Source: Bacillota bacterium (GTDB lineage Bacteria > Bacillota > Sulfobacillia > Sulfobacillales > JAIMBI01). Taken from it: a stretch of DNA of 43,610 nucleotides. A program made the position numbers and the translations under genes. Below the pieces are notes generated by a model that saw only the letters and a program-made list of their open reading frames with translations, was not told the DNA's origin and did no database searches. The stretch is taken from NCBI GenBank assembly GCA_021797815.1, contig JAJZYZ010000018.1, forward strand, positions 1 to 43,610, given 5' to 3'. Of this stretch, positions 32,961 to 41,176 are shown one piece after another (within the stretch, counting starts at the first letter, position 1; each line of letters opens with the position of its first letter).

Positions 32961-33067
32961 CCTCTTATCTCGAAAGATGCCGGGCATCTTTCCGGAGTTG
33001 GCACCTTGAGTCTCCCCAGGTTGCCGGGCGTCATCGGGCCGATCCCTCAGCCGCTCTGGATAAGAGG
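32961..33067 (-). promoter_or_regulatory. SAM-I (S-box) riboswitch
   Basis: Leftward, P1 is CCTCTTATCC at the 5' end and GATAAGAGG at the 3' end. Between them are all conserved cores: AGAGCGGCTGAGGGA, GGCCCGATGACGCCCGGCAACC (kink-turn and binding core, 33042-33021), AAGGTGCCAACTCC and a P4 hairpin closed by AAAGATGCC/GGCATCTTT. With the following attenuator it should switch off transcription of the three methionine genes when SAM is plentiful. It ends about 90 bases before the first start codon. Confidence 0.95.
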
Positions 33068-33107
33068 CGTAACCGTATTCGCCCGCGAGGGGCGCTTAGG
33101 CGACGGT

Positions 33108-33137
33108 ATCATATGAAGACGGCCTCGACAATATGAA
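33108..33137 (-). promoter_or_regulatory. Promoter of the methionine operon
   Basis: TATGAT (33113-33108, leftward) matches five of six -10 bases; TTCATA (33137-33132) is a fair -35 at 18 bases. Transcription would begin about 33100, some 35 bases before riboswitch helix P1. The ten bases ATATGAAGAC occur twice, at 33111-33120 and 33131-33140, exactly 20 bases apart and covering both boxes. Confidence 0.55.
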
Positions 33138-33182
33138 GACATGTGGGCGGCGATGTCCTCAGGACTTCCGGCCGGAGCCAGG

Positions 33183-34154
33183 CTACGGGCTGGCGAAAAG
33201 CTCTCCAAGCTGGGCGAGGGTGGCGTTTCCGCCGCTGATGACGGCCAGAACCTTCTTTTCGGCCAGCTCGGGCGCGAGACGAGCGGCCGCAGCCACAGAC
33301 GCCGCGCCTGCCATCTCCGCTACCACATGGGTCGTCTCGAGGAGCATCCGCATGGCCGCGCGCATCTCGTCGTCCGACACCAGCACCATCTCGTCCACGT
33401 AGCGTCGCGCCATCTCGAGGGGCAGCGAGAAGGTGGCGCGGGTGGCAAGTCCCTCGGCGGCCGTGGCCGCGGTTTCGGTAGACTCCAGCGCCCCGGACGC
33501 GAAGGAGCGGGCAAAGGCGGGGGCTCCTTCGGCCTGGACGCCCACGACCCGAATAGCGGGGTTCAGCGTCTTGGCCACGAGTCCGGCGGCCGACAGACCG
33601 CTTCCGCCGCCCACGGGAACGAATATCACGTCGAGGTCGGGGACCGCCTCCAGGGCCTCGAGGTAGAGCGTGCCCACGCCGGCGATGAGGCTTGGCTCGT
33701 TCATGGAATGAACGTAGCGGCCGCCGGCAGACAACGCTTCGGCCTCGCAGGCTTCGCGCGCCGCGTCAAAATCGCGGCCTTCCAGGACCACATGGGCACC
33801 GAGAGCCCGCATCGACTCCACCTTCAGGGGATTGGCGGCCTCCGGGGCGTAGATGACGGCCGGGAGGCCAAACGCGTGCGCGGCGTACGCGACCGACTGC
33901 CCGTGGTTGCCGGTGGAGGCCGCATAGATCGTCTTACCCGCGAGCGCGGAGGACTCCCGGGCCACCAGATTGATGCCGCCCCGCACCTTGAAGGCGCCGA
34001 TGGGCTGGAGGTTCTCAAGCTTCAGATAGAGGGGAAGGCCGACGCGGCGCTGCAGGGACGGCGGGGCCACGGTGGGTGTGGGGCTCAGGTACGGCGCGAT
34101 ACGGCGGCGGGCCACCAGCACATCATGCAGATCGGGCATCGGTCCATCCCACAT
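33183..34154 (-). CDS. Threonine/serine dehydratase-type PLP enzyme
   Basis: A 323-residue fold-type II PLP enzyme. The Schiff-base lysine is Lys56 in PIGAFKVRGG, AASTGNHGQSVAYAA binds the substrate carboxylate, and PVGGGSGLSAAG binds the PLP phosphate. The size and absence of an ACT domain fit catabolic threonine ammonia-lyase or serine/threonine racemase-like members; deamination of Thr/Ser to a 2-oxo acid is the likely reaction. ATG 34154 follows AAGGAG, and an upstream start at 34268 is unsupported. It lies just upstream of the methionine promoter, on the same strand. Confidence 0.88.
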   Translation of the reverse strand: MWDGPMPDLHDVLVARRRIAPYLSPTPTVAPPSLQRRVGLPLYLKLENLQPIGAFKVRGGINLVARESSALAGKTIYAASTGNHGQSVAYAAHAFGLPAVIYAPEAANPLKVESMRALGAHVVLEGRDFDAAREACEAEALSAGGRYVHSMNEPSLIAGVGTLYLEALEAVPDLDVIFVPVGGGSGLSAAGLVAKTLNPAIRVVGVQAEGAPAFARSFASGALESTETAATAAEGLATRATFSLPLEMARRYVDEMVLVSDDEMRAAMRMLLETTHVVAEMAGAASVAAAARLAPELAEKKVLAVISGGNATLAQLGELFASP

Positions 34155-34350
34155 GGCTTTCTCCTTCACGCTCTCGGCGCACTGAGGGTCCTCTCGGCCC
34201 CTGCGCGCCAGCCTGTCTCGTACGCTTCTCGGGCGGCGCGCGCGTTCTGTCATCCCGTACGCTAACACAAGCCGCGCCGCCGAAGCTCTCTTTGTGAATC
34301 GTGCAAGTTGCTGTTGGCCAGGCCCGTCACTCCGTTAGAGTAAAAAGGGG

Positions 34351-35508
34351 GTGGCTCGGCTGGATACCGATTTGGTGACGTGGCGGCGGTCGCTGCATGA
34401 GATTCCCGAACCAGGATTTGCGGAGGTGAAAACCTCCGCCTATGTGCGGGAGGTACTGGAGGGGTTTGGCCTCCGCGTGAAGACGTATGCCAAGACCGGA
34501 CTCGTGGGCGAGATCGTGGGGAAACGGGGGTCCGGGCCCGTCATCGCGCTCCGGGCCGACATGGACGGACTTCCGCTGCAAGAAGCGTCCGGTGAATCCT
34601 TCTCCTCGCGCCATCCCGGCATGATGCATGCCTGTGGCCACGACATACATATGGCAGTCCTCCTGGGTACCGCCCGTGCGCTTCTAGCCCAGGCCGACTT
34701 TCCGGGCCGGATCCGGCTCGTCTTCCAGCCGTCGGAGGAAGGACCGGAGAGCGGTGCGCGTGCGCTCATCGAGGAGGGGGCGCTCACGGGTGTCGACGGC
34801 ATCATCGGCCTGCATGTGTGGTCGCATGAGCCGGCGGGCACCGTCGCGATGCGTGCCGGCGCCATGATGGCGAGCGCCGACACGTTTGAGATTGAGGTCG
34901 AAGGACGCGGCGGACACGGCTCCGAGCCCCACACCGCCCGGGATGCCATCCTGATTGCAAGCCAGATCGTGGTCAATCTGCAGCAGATCGTGAGCCGGCG
35001 GCTAACGCCGCTCGAACCCTGCGTGGTGTCGGTGGGACGGGTCGAGGCCGGTGCCGCCTCCAACATCATTGCGGAGTCGGCCCGCATGTCGGGGACGGTG
35101 CGCACGTTCTCGGCCGTCGCACAGGAGACGGTCGAGCGGGAGATGATCCGCATCGCCACCGCCACCGCCGCCATGCATGGCGCACGGGCCGACGTCCGTT
35201 ACCATCGGGGCGTGCCGGCCGTCATCAACGACGGACCCGTGATTGACGCCTGGCGCGCGGCGCTCCGGGGGACGGTGGCGACATCGGAGCCGCTGCCGGC
35301 GATGGCAAGCGAGGACTACTCCCTCTATCTGAACCAGGTGCCGGGTGCCTTCGTGTTTCTGGGCGGACGGCCCGAGGGCGAAGTGTTTCCCCACCATTCG
35401 CCGCACTTCCGGGTGAGCGAGGATTGCCTGCCGGTGGGCGTCGAGACGATGGTGCGCGGCGCGCGCACGCTTCTCGCCCATCCCGATGTGCTGGAACGCG
35501 CGCGCTGA
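34351..35508 (+). CDS. M20 family amidohydrolase (hippurate/IAA-amino acid hydrolase type)
   Basis: A 385-residue zinc/manganese peptidase-like enzyme. ALRADMDGLPLQE, MHACGHDIHMA (His97, Asp98), FQPSEEGPESGA (Glu129/Glu130) and GRGGHGSEPHTARDAI are the family motifs, with the dimerisation domain in the middle and EDYSLYL late. It should cleave N-acyl or N-aminoacyl amino acids in the cytoplasm. The start is GTG 34351, next to an AAAAAGGGG run with almost no spacing. TTGGCC (34314-34319) and TAGAGT (34336-34341) could form a promoter that would make the message nearly leaderless. Confidence 0.88.
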   Translation: MARLDTDLVTWRRSLHEIPEPGFAEVKTSAYVREVLEGFGLRVKTYAKTGLVGEIVGKRGSGPVIALRADMDGLPLQEASGESFSSRHPGMMHACGHDIHMAVLLGTARALLAQADFPGRIRLVFQPSEEGPESGARALIEEGALTGVDGIIGLHVWSHEPAGTVAMRAGAMMASADTFEIEVEGRGGHGSEPHTARDAILIASQIVVNLQQIVSRRLTPLEPCVVSVGRVEAGAASNIIAESARMSGTVRTFSAVAQETVEREMIRIATATAAMHGARADVRYHRGVPAVINDGPVIDAWRAALRGTVATSEPLPAMASEDYSLYLNQVPGAFVFLGGRPEGEVFPHHSPHFRVSEDCLPVGVETMVRGARTLLAHPDVLERAR

Positions 35509-35526
35509 CCGTCGCCTCCCTGACCG

Positions 35527-36165
35527 CTACCGGACCGGCTCGGCGTGGCCGTCGAGCCGCACCGGCTCGCCGTGCGCGGGCAGGATCCAACCCCTGTACC
35601 CCGAAAGGAGGCGGGCGGCCGTCTCGCGCATCAGATCGGGATTCCAGGCCAGCACGGCGGGAGACGGACCGGCACCGCCGTTGCGGGTGACGAGGGCGTC
35701 GCCAGCCAGGAGGAAGCCCGGGCCCCGGTACACGAGATGACCGGGCGTGTGGCCCGGGCTTCGCTCGGCCGTCAGGAGGCCGATGCGGTCGCCGTCTCCC
35801 ACCGGTGCCCAGTGCGCGGGCGGCGGCGCCTTGCTGACGGCCGCGATGAGCCGTTTCAAACCCGGGCGCGGGCGCTCGCGCAGGATGTAGGGCGCGTCGT
35901 CCACCGGAAGCCAGATGCGCGCGGGAACGCGCTCCTCGAGAGCCTTCAGGCTTCCCACGTGATCGACATCGTAGTGCGTGATGACGATGTCGGAGAGGCG
36001 GCGCGCGACCTCTTGAAGCTCGGCCAAGAGCGCCTCCGCCCGGCCGGGAAATCCGGTGTCACACAGGACCGTGCGCCCGTCGCCCTCAATGAGATAGGCG
36101 TAGCTGCCCCGGGTCGCGTCGAGGAGATGGACCTTGACGGCGTCGGTGTCCACGATGGCCCGCAT
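35527..36165 (-). CDS. MBL-fold metallo-hydrolase
   Basis: A 212-residue metallo-beta-lactamase-fold protein. The metal motif is THYDVDHVG (a variant of HxHxDH with Tyr-Asp in place of the first His pair), followed by SPGHTPGHLVYRG, LLAGDALVT and a final LPAHGEPV. The chain resembles small glyoxalase II-like or lactonase-like hydrolases; the substrate is unknown. ATG 36165 follows AAGGAG. Loss of one usual metal histidine may change metal occupancy. Confidence 0.85.
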   Translation of the reverse strand: MRAIVDTDAVKVHLLDATRGSYAYLIEGDGRTVLCDTGFPGRAEALLAELQEVARRLSDIVITHYDVDHVGSLKALEERVPARIWLPVDDAPYILRERPRPGLKRLIAAVSKAPPPAHWAPVGDGDRIGLLTAERSPGHTPGHLVYRGPGFLLAGDALVTRNGGAGPSPAVLAWNPDLMRETAARLLSGYRGWILPAHGEPVRLDGHAEPVR

Positions 36166-36362
36166 CGCTCGGACTCCTTTCAAGCTTGTACGTTCGCCGA
36201 CGATCACAGCGGACAACGCCACCGTAGCAGACGGAGGGCACCTTGGGATCGGACGGCCCGAACACCTATGACGTGCTGACTCTCGTGAGGGGGTCGCGGC
36301 TCGATCAGGCGTGGGCCGCCTCTGTACGACGCCATGACACAAGAGAAAGCGAGGCGACGCGC

Positions 36363-37275
36363 ATGCTCATCAGACATGCCGAGACCAACACGGTGACGGA
36401 GGTGCCGGTGGCCCCGGTGTCGGGGCATGATCGCGCATGGGTGGACCTCACCGTCGGATCGCACGACGAGATGGACGCCGCCCTGGCTCGCTCGGCTGGG
36501 CACCGGAACTGGTGTCTTGGCTGGACGAAGACGCGGCCCACGTACGCCTCGACCGACGCGGGGACGTCTGGCTTCTATCGCTCTTCACGCCCGGCGACCG
36601 GGAAGATAATCCGCGTCCCATCCGGGTCGCGCTTGCTCGCACCTTCTCATCACCGTGCACCTGAAGCCCGATCCCCTGCTGGCGGAGGTGGCGCACGAGC
36701 TCCATGAGCGTCCCGATCTCCTGGCCGGCGCGGGAAGCCTCCTGGCCGACATCGGTCAGCGGGCGGCCGACGGATTCCTCGGGCAGGTGGACGCCTTCGA
36801 CGACGCGTTCGACACTCTCGAGGACAGCGTCCTGGCTCGCCACGACCGTGCCCGCGATGTGTTCCGCCGGCGGCAGAAGCTGCACGGACTGCGGCTCACG
36901 ATGGCGGATCTCCGGCGCACGGCAGGCCAGCTGGCCCGGCGCGAGAGCGGGTCGACCGACGGGGGAGCGTTCGTGGACATGTACGAGAGTCTCTATCACA
37001 TCATTGATAACATGGACGCGCTTCGGGACACTCTTACGGGCCTCGTCGATCTGCAGCTCAACCAGCGGTCGATGCGGCTCAACGAGATTATGAAGTTCCT
37101 CACCATCTTCTCGACCATCTTCCTGCCCATCACCTTCATCACGGGCTTTTTCGGCATGAACCTGCACAGCATGCCGGAGCTGGGCGTGGGCTTCGGGCAG
37201 GAGTGGACGCTCGGCCTCGTGCTCGCCATCGTCTCCGTGATGCTCTACGTGTTCTCCCGCAAAGGCTGGCTGTAG
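36363..37275 (+). pseudogene. corA: CorA-family divalent metal transporter with two frameshifts
   Basis: Three frames together encode one CorA protein: MLIRHAETNTVTEVPVAPV from ATG 36363 (after GCGAGG), then APELVSWLDEDAAHVRLDRR, then LITVHLKPDPLLAEVAHEL to the stop. The shifts lie near 36495 and 36646, and each fits loss of a single base. The last 206 residues are intact, with the long stalk helix, two membrane helices (FLTIFSTIFLPITFITGFFG and WTLGLVLAIVSVMLYVFS) and the GMN filter motif (FFGMNLHS). It is either a recent pseudogene or affected by sequence errors. An intact protein would carry Mg2+ or Co2+ across the membrane. Confidence 0.8.
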
Positions 37276-37304
37276 AAGAGGAGCCGCTATCGGGCGGTCT
37301 CTTC
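37275..37304. terminator. Bidirectional hairpin between corA and the alpha/beta hydrolase
   Basis: GAAGAG (37275-37280) with CTCTTC (37299-37304), and CCGC (37284-37287) with GCGG (37294-37297), form an interrupted stem that overlaps both convergent stop codons. No T-tract follows. Confidence 0.4.
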
Positions 37305-38105
37305 CAGCCACGCGTCCAGCATGTGGTTGAACGTGTCCGGAATCTCAAGGCTCGGGAGGTGAGCGGCTCCTTTTAGAAGCTCGAAGCGCGCCCCGGGACA
37401 GGAAGCGGCCAGGTAGCGGGCCGAGTCGATGAGCCCCGGCAGGTCCTGGTCGCCCACTATGGCGAGAATCGGCAGGACGAGCGTCGGAAGCAGGTCCAGA
37501 GAGGACCAGTCGGCGTCGACATGCACGGCTCCCTCGTCGGGCCGATCCGCTCTAAGGAGGAGGGAATGGGCTCGATGCAGATACACGGCGTCCACATCTT
37601 CACGGCGGCGTCCGGGACCGATGAGCCAGATCTGTTCCTCGAGCGCGAGGGCGGCCGGCGCGTCGCCGTTACTCCATGCCTCCTCAGCCCGGCGCAAGAG
37701 GTCCTGGACGGCCGGTGGATCGGCCACGGTAGACACGAAGCCAGGGACGCCAGAGCCGCTGAGGGCGAGCCGCTCCACCCGGTCCGGATGCTGGACGGCC
37801 ACCTGCAGCGCGACCGCGCCGCCAAACGAACAGCCGACGAGCGTGGCCCGCTCGATGTCAAGCGCGTCCAGTACCCGGATTACGTCGTCCGCGTAGCTGA
37901 AGGGTCCGGCGACATGCGGCGTGTCGCCGAAACCCCGCCAATCCCAGCGCACCCGGCGATAGCGCGGCCGGAAGAAAGTCCATTGGGGGTCCCACATGTG
38001 GCGCTCGCTGACGCCCGCGTGCAGGAAGACGAGCGCCGGTCCCTCTCCTTCTACCTCCACCCGCAGCGGGATGCCCCCCGCTATCGGCACCACCGTGGTA
38101 GTCAT
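37287..38105 (-). CDS. Alpha/beta hydrolase
   Basis: A 272-residue alpha/beta-hydrolase. LVFLHAGVSERHMWDPQW is the oxyanion region, WDWRGFGDTPH follows, and the nucleophile elbow is VGCSFGGAVAL with Ser93. The acid is in IVGDQDLPG and the histidine in KGAAHLPSLE. It resembles the 3-oxoadipate enol-lactonase/haloperoxidase-like group; the substrate is not known. ATG 38105 is preceded by AAAGGGG at five bases. It is divergent from the FGGY kinase across a short gap carrying a perfect palindrome. Confidence 0.87.
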   Translation of the reverse strand: MTTTVVPIAGGIPLRVEVEGEGPALVFLHAGVSERHMWDPQWTFFRPRYRRVRWDWRGFGDTPHVAGPFSYADDVIRVLDALDIERATLVGCSFGGAVALQVAVQHPDRVERLALSGSGVPGFVSTVADPPAVQDLLRRAEEAWSNGDAPAALALEEQIWLIGPGRRREDVDAVYLHRAHSLLLRADRPDEGAVHVDADWSSLDLLPTLVLPILAIVGDQDLPGLIDSARYLAASCPGARFELLKGAAHLPSLEIPDTFNHMLDAWLEETAR

Positions 38106-38140
38106 AAAGACCCCTTTCAGGTGTCCGTCTTCGAAGGCGG

Positions 38141-38156
38141 GGCAGGAATTCCTGCC
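38141..38156. promoter_or_regulatory. Perfect 16-bp palindrome in a divergent promoter region
   Basis: GGCAGGAATTCCTGCC is identical to its reverse complement. It sits 36 bases upstream of the hydrolase start and 37 bases upstream of the kinase start, central in the 87-bp gap. This is a likely binding site for a dimeric repressor controlling both genes. Confidence 0.6.
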
Positions 38157-38192
38157 GTTCGGTGTGGAACCGAGATTGGGGGAGGCGGGCGC

Positions 38193-39578
38193 CTGGAGAG
38201 CTTTCTGGCCTTTGATCTCGGCAGCACCCACCTCAAATGGCGGGCCATCGATGCCGCCTCCGGCCGCACCGTCAGTGACGGGGCCATCGAAGTCCCGGGA
38301 CGTGAAGACGGGGACGTGGCGGAGCAGGATCCGTCGTCCGTGGCCGAGGCGGTGGAGTCGAACATCCGAACGCTCGGGCGACGGTGCGGTGTAAGACGGG
38401 TGGCGTTCTCGGCCGCCATGCACAGTGTCCTGGCGGTGGACGCCGACGGGCTGCCGCTCTCCGGCAGCTGGACCTTCATGGACCGCCGCGCGGCCAAAGA
38501 GGCGGCGGCGCTGAGAGCCACGTCGGCGGGCGCGCGCCTCCGTGAGCTGACCGGTGTGGCGGTTGACGCCTTCTCGCCGCTCGTGAAGTGGTGCCGGCTC
38601 CAACAGGAGCTCCCTTCGGGCGCGCGCCCGGTGGCGCTGAAAGATTTCGTGGTGCACCGGCTGACGGGACAGTGGGTCACCGATTACGGGACGGCGGCCG
38701 CGAGTGGATTTCTGGGACGGGATGGTGCGTGGCTGCCGGAGGCCCTTCAGATGTCCGGTCTCGGGGAGCGCGACCTGCCCCGGGTCCTCGACATGGCGGA
38801 TGTCATCCCGAGTCTCGACGGCGCGTACGAGGTCGTGGTGGGCGGCACCGATGCGGCGCTCCAGCATCTTTCGCTCGGCATCGCGATGGACGGATCGGTG
38901 GGCGCCCTCTCGCTTGGCACCAGTGGGGCGGTGCGCACGACCCGCGGGCGGCCGGCCGACGATGCGCGCCTCTTCTCCTATTTCCTGGGACCGGGGCGCG
39001 GATATTTGGTGGGCGGTGCGTTTTCCAATATGGGTAACCTGCTGGCATGGCTTGGCGCCTTCACCGGAGCGGGGGTGGAGGCGGCGGTGAGTGAAGGCCT
39101 CATCGCCCTTCAAGAAGATCGAAAGCCGCCATTGGTGGTCCCCCATTGGTTTGGCGAGCGCACGCCCTGGTGGCGGTCAGATCTGTCGGGTGCCCTCATC
39201 GGACTCCGGCCGGAGCACGAGCCCCGAGACATTTATGCGGGAGCCCTGCTGGCGATGGCGGGGACGCTGCGCCACGGCCTCGACCTGATGATGGAAGGGG
39301 CCGGCATTCCGATAACGGAGCTCAGGGGAGGCTCCGGCCTTCTGCATCTACCCGGCCTTGCGCCCTGGCTCGCGCACTCCCTCGATGTCCCCCTGACCGT
39401 CTGGGGACGGCAGGATGCGTCGCTCGCCGGCGCACTGGAACTGGCGGGGGCGGCCCACGCGGGCAGGCCCGCCGAGGCGGTGACCTATGAGCCGCGGCCA
39501 GGACCCGGCGACGAGGCCGCGCGAGCGTATTTCGAGCGCATCGAGGCCGCGGTGAAGGCCGGCCTCGATCGGCTGTGA
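38193..39578 (+). CDS. FGGY-family carbohydrate kinase (gluconokinase-like)
   Basis: A 461-residue sugar kinase of the ASKHA fold. FLAFDLGSTHLKWRAID is the N-terminal phosphate loop, FSAAMHSVLAVDADGLPL matches the gluconate kinase branch, and VVGGTDAALQHL, GALSLGTSGAVR and RGGSGLLHLPGLAPWLAHSL are the second phosphate and adenosine segments. CTG 38193 is the most likely start: GGGGGAGG lies seven bases ahead, and no ATG or GTG with a ribosome site is available in frame (GTG 38119 has none). A nucleoside hydrolase follows 41 bases downstream, so the kinase may phosphorylate the released sugar or its derivative; this is inference. Confidence 0.87.
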   Translation: MESFLAFDLGSTHLKWRAIDAASGRTVSDGAIEVPGREDGDVAEQDPSSVAEAVESNIRTLGRRCGVRRVAFSAAMHSVLAVDADGLPLSGSWTFMDRRAAKEAAALRATSAGARLRELTGVAVDAFSPLVKWCRLQQELPSGARPVALKDFVVHRLTGQWVTDYGTAAASGFLGRDGAWLPEALQMSGLGERDLPRVLDMADVIPSLDGAYEVVVGGTDAALQHLSLGIAMDGSVGALSLGTSGAVRTTRGRPADDARLFSYFLGPGRGYLVGGAFSNMGNLLAWLGAFTGAGVEAAVSEGLIALQEDRKPPLVVPHWFGERTPWWRSDLSGALIGLRPEHEPRDIYAGALLAMAGTLRHGLDLMMEGAGIPITELRGGSGLLHLPGLAPWLAHSLDVPLTVWGRQDASLAGALELAGAAHAGRPAEAVTYEPRPGPGDEAARAYFERIEAAVKAGLDRL

Positions 39579-39619
39579 CGAGCGACACAGAACATCGGCA
39601 GTGAGACGGGAGGCGTCGG

Positions 39620-40606
39620 ATGCGGGTCGTGATTGATACCGACACCGCCGGGGATGATGTGGTGGCGCTCATGCTGGCGCTTCTCACCCCGGGGGTGGAG
39701 GTGCTGGGCATCACCATCAACTGCGGCAACGTGGACTTCGACCAGCAGGTGGAGAACGCCTTAAAGACATTGGAGGCGACGGGCCGACTAGGGGCGGTGC
39801 CGGTCTATCAGGGGACGCGGCGCCCTCTCATGCGGCCCTGGGTGGATGCAAGCTACGTGCACGGCCGGGACGGCATGGGCGACTCGTTTCTCCCGGCGGC
39901 GGCCGGGCGCCCGGCGCCAGGCCACGCCGTCGACTTCCTGTTGGAGATCTCAAGACAATATGCGGGCGAGCTGGTCGTCATCGCCCAGGCCCCGCTCACC
40001 AATCTGGCGCTGGCCGCATCGCTGGATCCGACCTTCCCTGATCGGGTGCGCACGCTCGTCATCATGGGCGGCAGCAACAATGCCGTGGGCAATGTGCTGC
40101 CCCTGTCGGAATACAATTTCTTCGTCGACCCGGAGGCGGCCCGGATCGTGTTCCAGGCCGGATTCAACATTCGTCTCGTGACCTGGGACGTATGCCTCCA
40201 AGACGGCGTCCTGGGACGCGAGGACCTCGCCGCCATCGACCGCCTCGACACGCCCTGGTCCCGCTTTTTCATGACGACTCAGCGCAAGGTGTGGAAGTTC
40301 AACCGAACACGCGCCGGCATTGACGGGACCACCCATCCGGACGCCCTCACCGTGGCGGTCGCCATCGACGAGATGCTCTGGCAGGAGGGGTTCTTCGCCT
40401 GGGTCGACATCGAGACGGCGGGCGAACGGACCCGGGGCACGTCGCTCGTGGATACCGTGGGCGCCTTCGGGCATCGCCCCAACGCGGCCATCTGCACGCG
40501 GGCTGACGGCCCTGGCTTCAAGGCGGCGCTGTTCTCCATGCTGGCGACCGGGACCACCGGGCTTCAGGTCCGGACCCGGGACTTCTCCCGGGACCGCGTG
40601 TATTGA
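39620..40606 (+). CDS. Nucleoside hydrolase
   Basis: A 328-residue inosine-uridine-preferring hydrolase family protein that would split ribonucleosides into base and ribose. The Ca2+-binding N-terminus is VIDTDTAGDDVVAL (the DTDxxxDD form with TAG in place of PGI), followed by GITINCGNVDFDQQVENALK, VIMGGSNNAVGN, EYNFFVDPEAARIVF (Asn and Asp) and THPDALTVAVAID. ATG 39620 follows GGGAGG at good spacing. It is probably cotranscribed with the FGGY kinase and ends before a strong hairpin. Confidence 0.9.
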   Translation: MRVVIDTDTAGDDVVALMLALLTPGVEVLGITINCGNVDFDQQVENALKTLEATGRLGAVPVYQGTRRPLMRPWVDASYVHGRDGMGDSFLPAAAGRPAPGHAVDFLLEISRQYAGELVVIAQAPLTNLALAASLDPTFPDRVRTLVIMGGSNNAVGNVLPLSEYNFFVDPEAARIVFQAGFNIRLVTWDVCLQDGVLGREDLAAIDRLDTPWSRFFMTTQRKVWKFNRTRAGIDGTTHPDALTVAVAIDEMLWQEGFFAWVDIETAGERTRGTSLVDTVGAFGHRPNAAICTRADGPGFKAALFSMLATGTTGLQVRTRDFSRDRVY

Positions 40607-40695
40607 CGGGAACGGAGTGATGCAGTGGGGTCCCGCGCCCCGCGCGCTTGCCGGCCGGTCGCGAGCAAGACGGCCAGGAAGTAGCCGGTCGTGAA

Positions 40696-40728
40696 GCGTG
40701 CGCATACCAGGCGGGGGTATGCGCACGC
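40696..40728. terminator. Perfect 13-bp hairpin, likely bidirectional terminator
   Basis: GCGTGCGCATACC (40696-40708) and GGTATGCGCACGC (40716-40728) pair over 13 bases around AGGCGGG. It lies between the nucleoside hydrolase stop and the end of the convergent small membrane gene. There is no T-tract, but the stem is the strongest simple hairpin in the window. Confidence 0.6.
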
Positions 40729-40733
40729 CAGAT

Positions 40734-40967
40734 TCACGGACGAGCAAGCTTCCGCTGCTCCGCGTGGCGCCGGGAAAACTTGCGAAAGGCGATGGCTCCC
40801 CATACCAGTTCCACGACGCCAAACGGCCAGGTGTGCGCGAGCCACCCGTAGAGCGATGAGGCGATGCATGCCACGGCAAAAGCAAACGTAAACCAGCGGG
40901 ACCGAGCTTCGAGTCCGTAGAACACCATCATCATCGTGACCGCGAACGCCCCATATACCGTCAGCAT
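40734..40967 (-). CDS. Small integral membrane protein, 77 residues
   Basis: Three hydrophobic stretches: LTVYGAFAVTMMMVFYGLE, WFTFAFAVACIASSLYGWLA and WPFGVVELVWGAIAF, with a basic C-terminal end (RKFSRRHAEQRKLARP). ATG 40967 follows GGGAGG at seven bases, so translation is likely strong. I have seen this pattern (GLEARSRW followed by WPFGVVELVWG) among small bacterial proteins of unknown function. Confidence 0.8.
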   Translation of the reverse strand: MLTVYGAFAVTMMMVFYGLEARSRWFTFAFAVACIASSLYGWLAHTWPFGVVELVWGAIAFRKFSRRHAEQRKLARP

Positions 40968-41176
40968 CCGAAAACCTCCCGCCAGTCCCGTTTAACGGCC
41001 CCGCGCGGGCGGGAGCGGCGCGGGCTGACAGGTATCCCGCCGCCGCCGCTCCGAAGCCGCGCCCGACGGGCCACGGACGACTTAGTCGCGAGCGTCCGGG
41101 CCGCGTCCGTCATCGCCCGGCACCCTTCTTATAGCGGCCCGAACGCTTACCGGACGCCGCATGCGCAACCGGCCCA

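Noticed and set aside
37287-39146. A 619-codon open frame on the minus strand covering both the hydrolase and the antisense of the kinase
   Set aside because: Only the part from 38105 downward has alpha/beta hydrolase motifs; the rest is antisense to the FGGY kinase and gives an Arg/His/Pro-rich translation.
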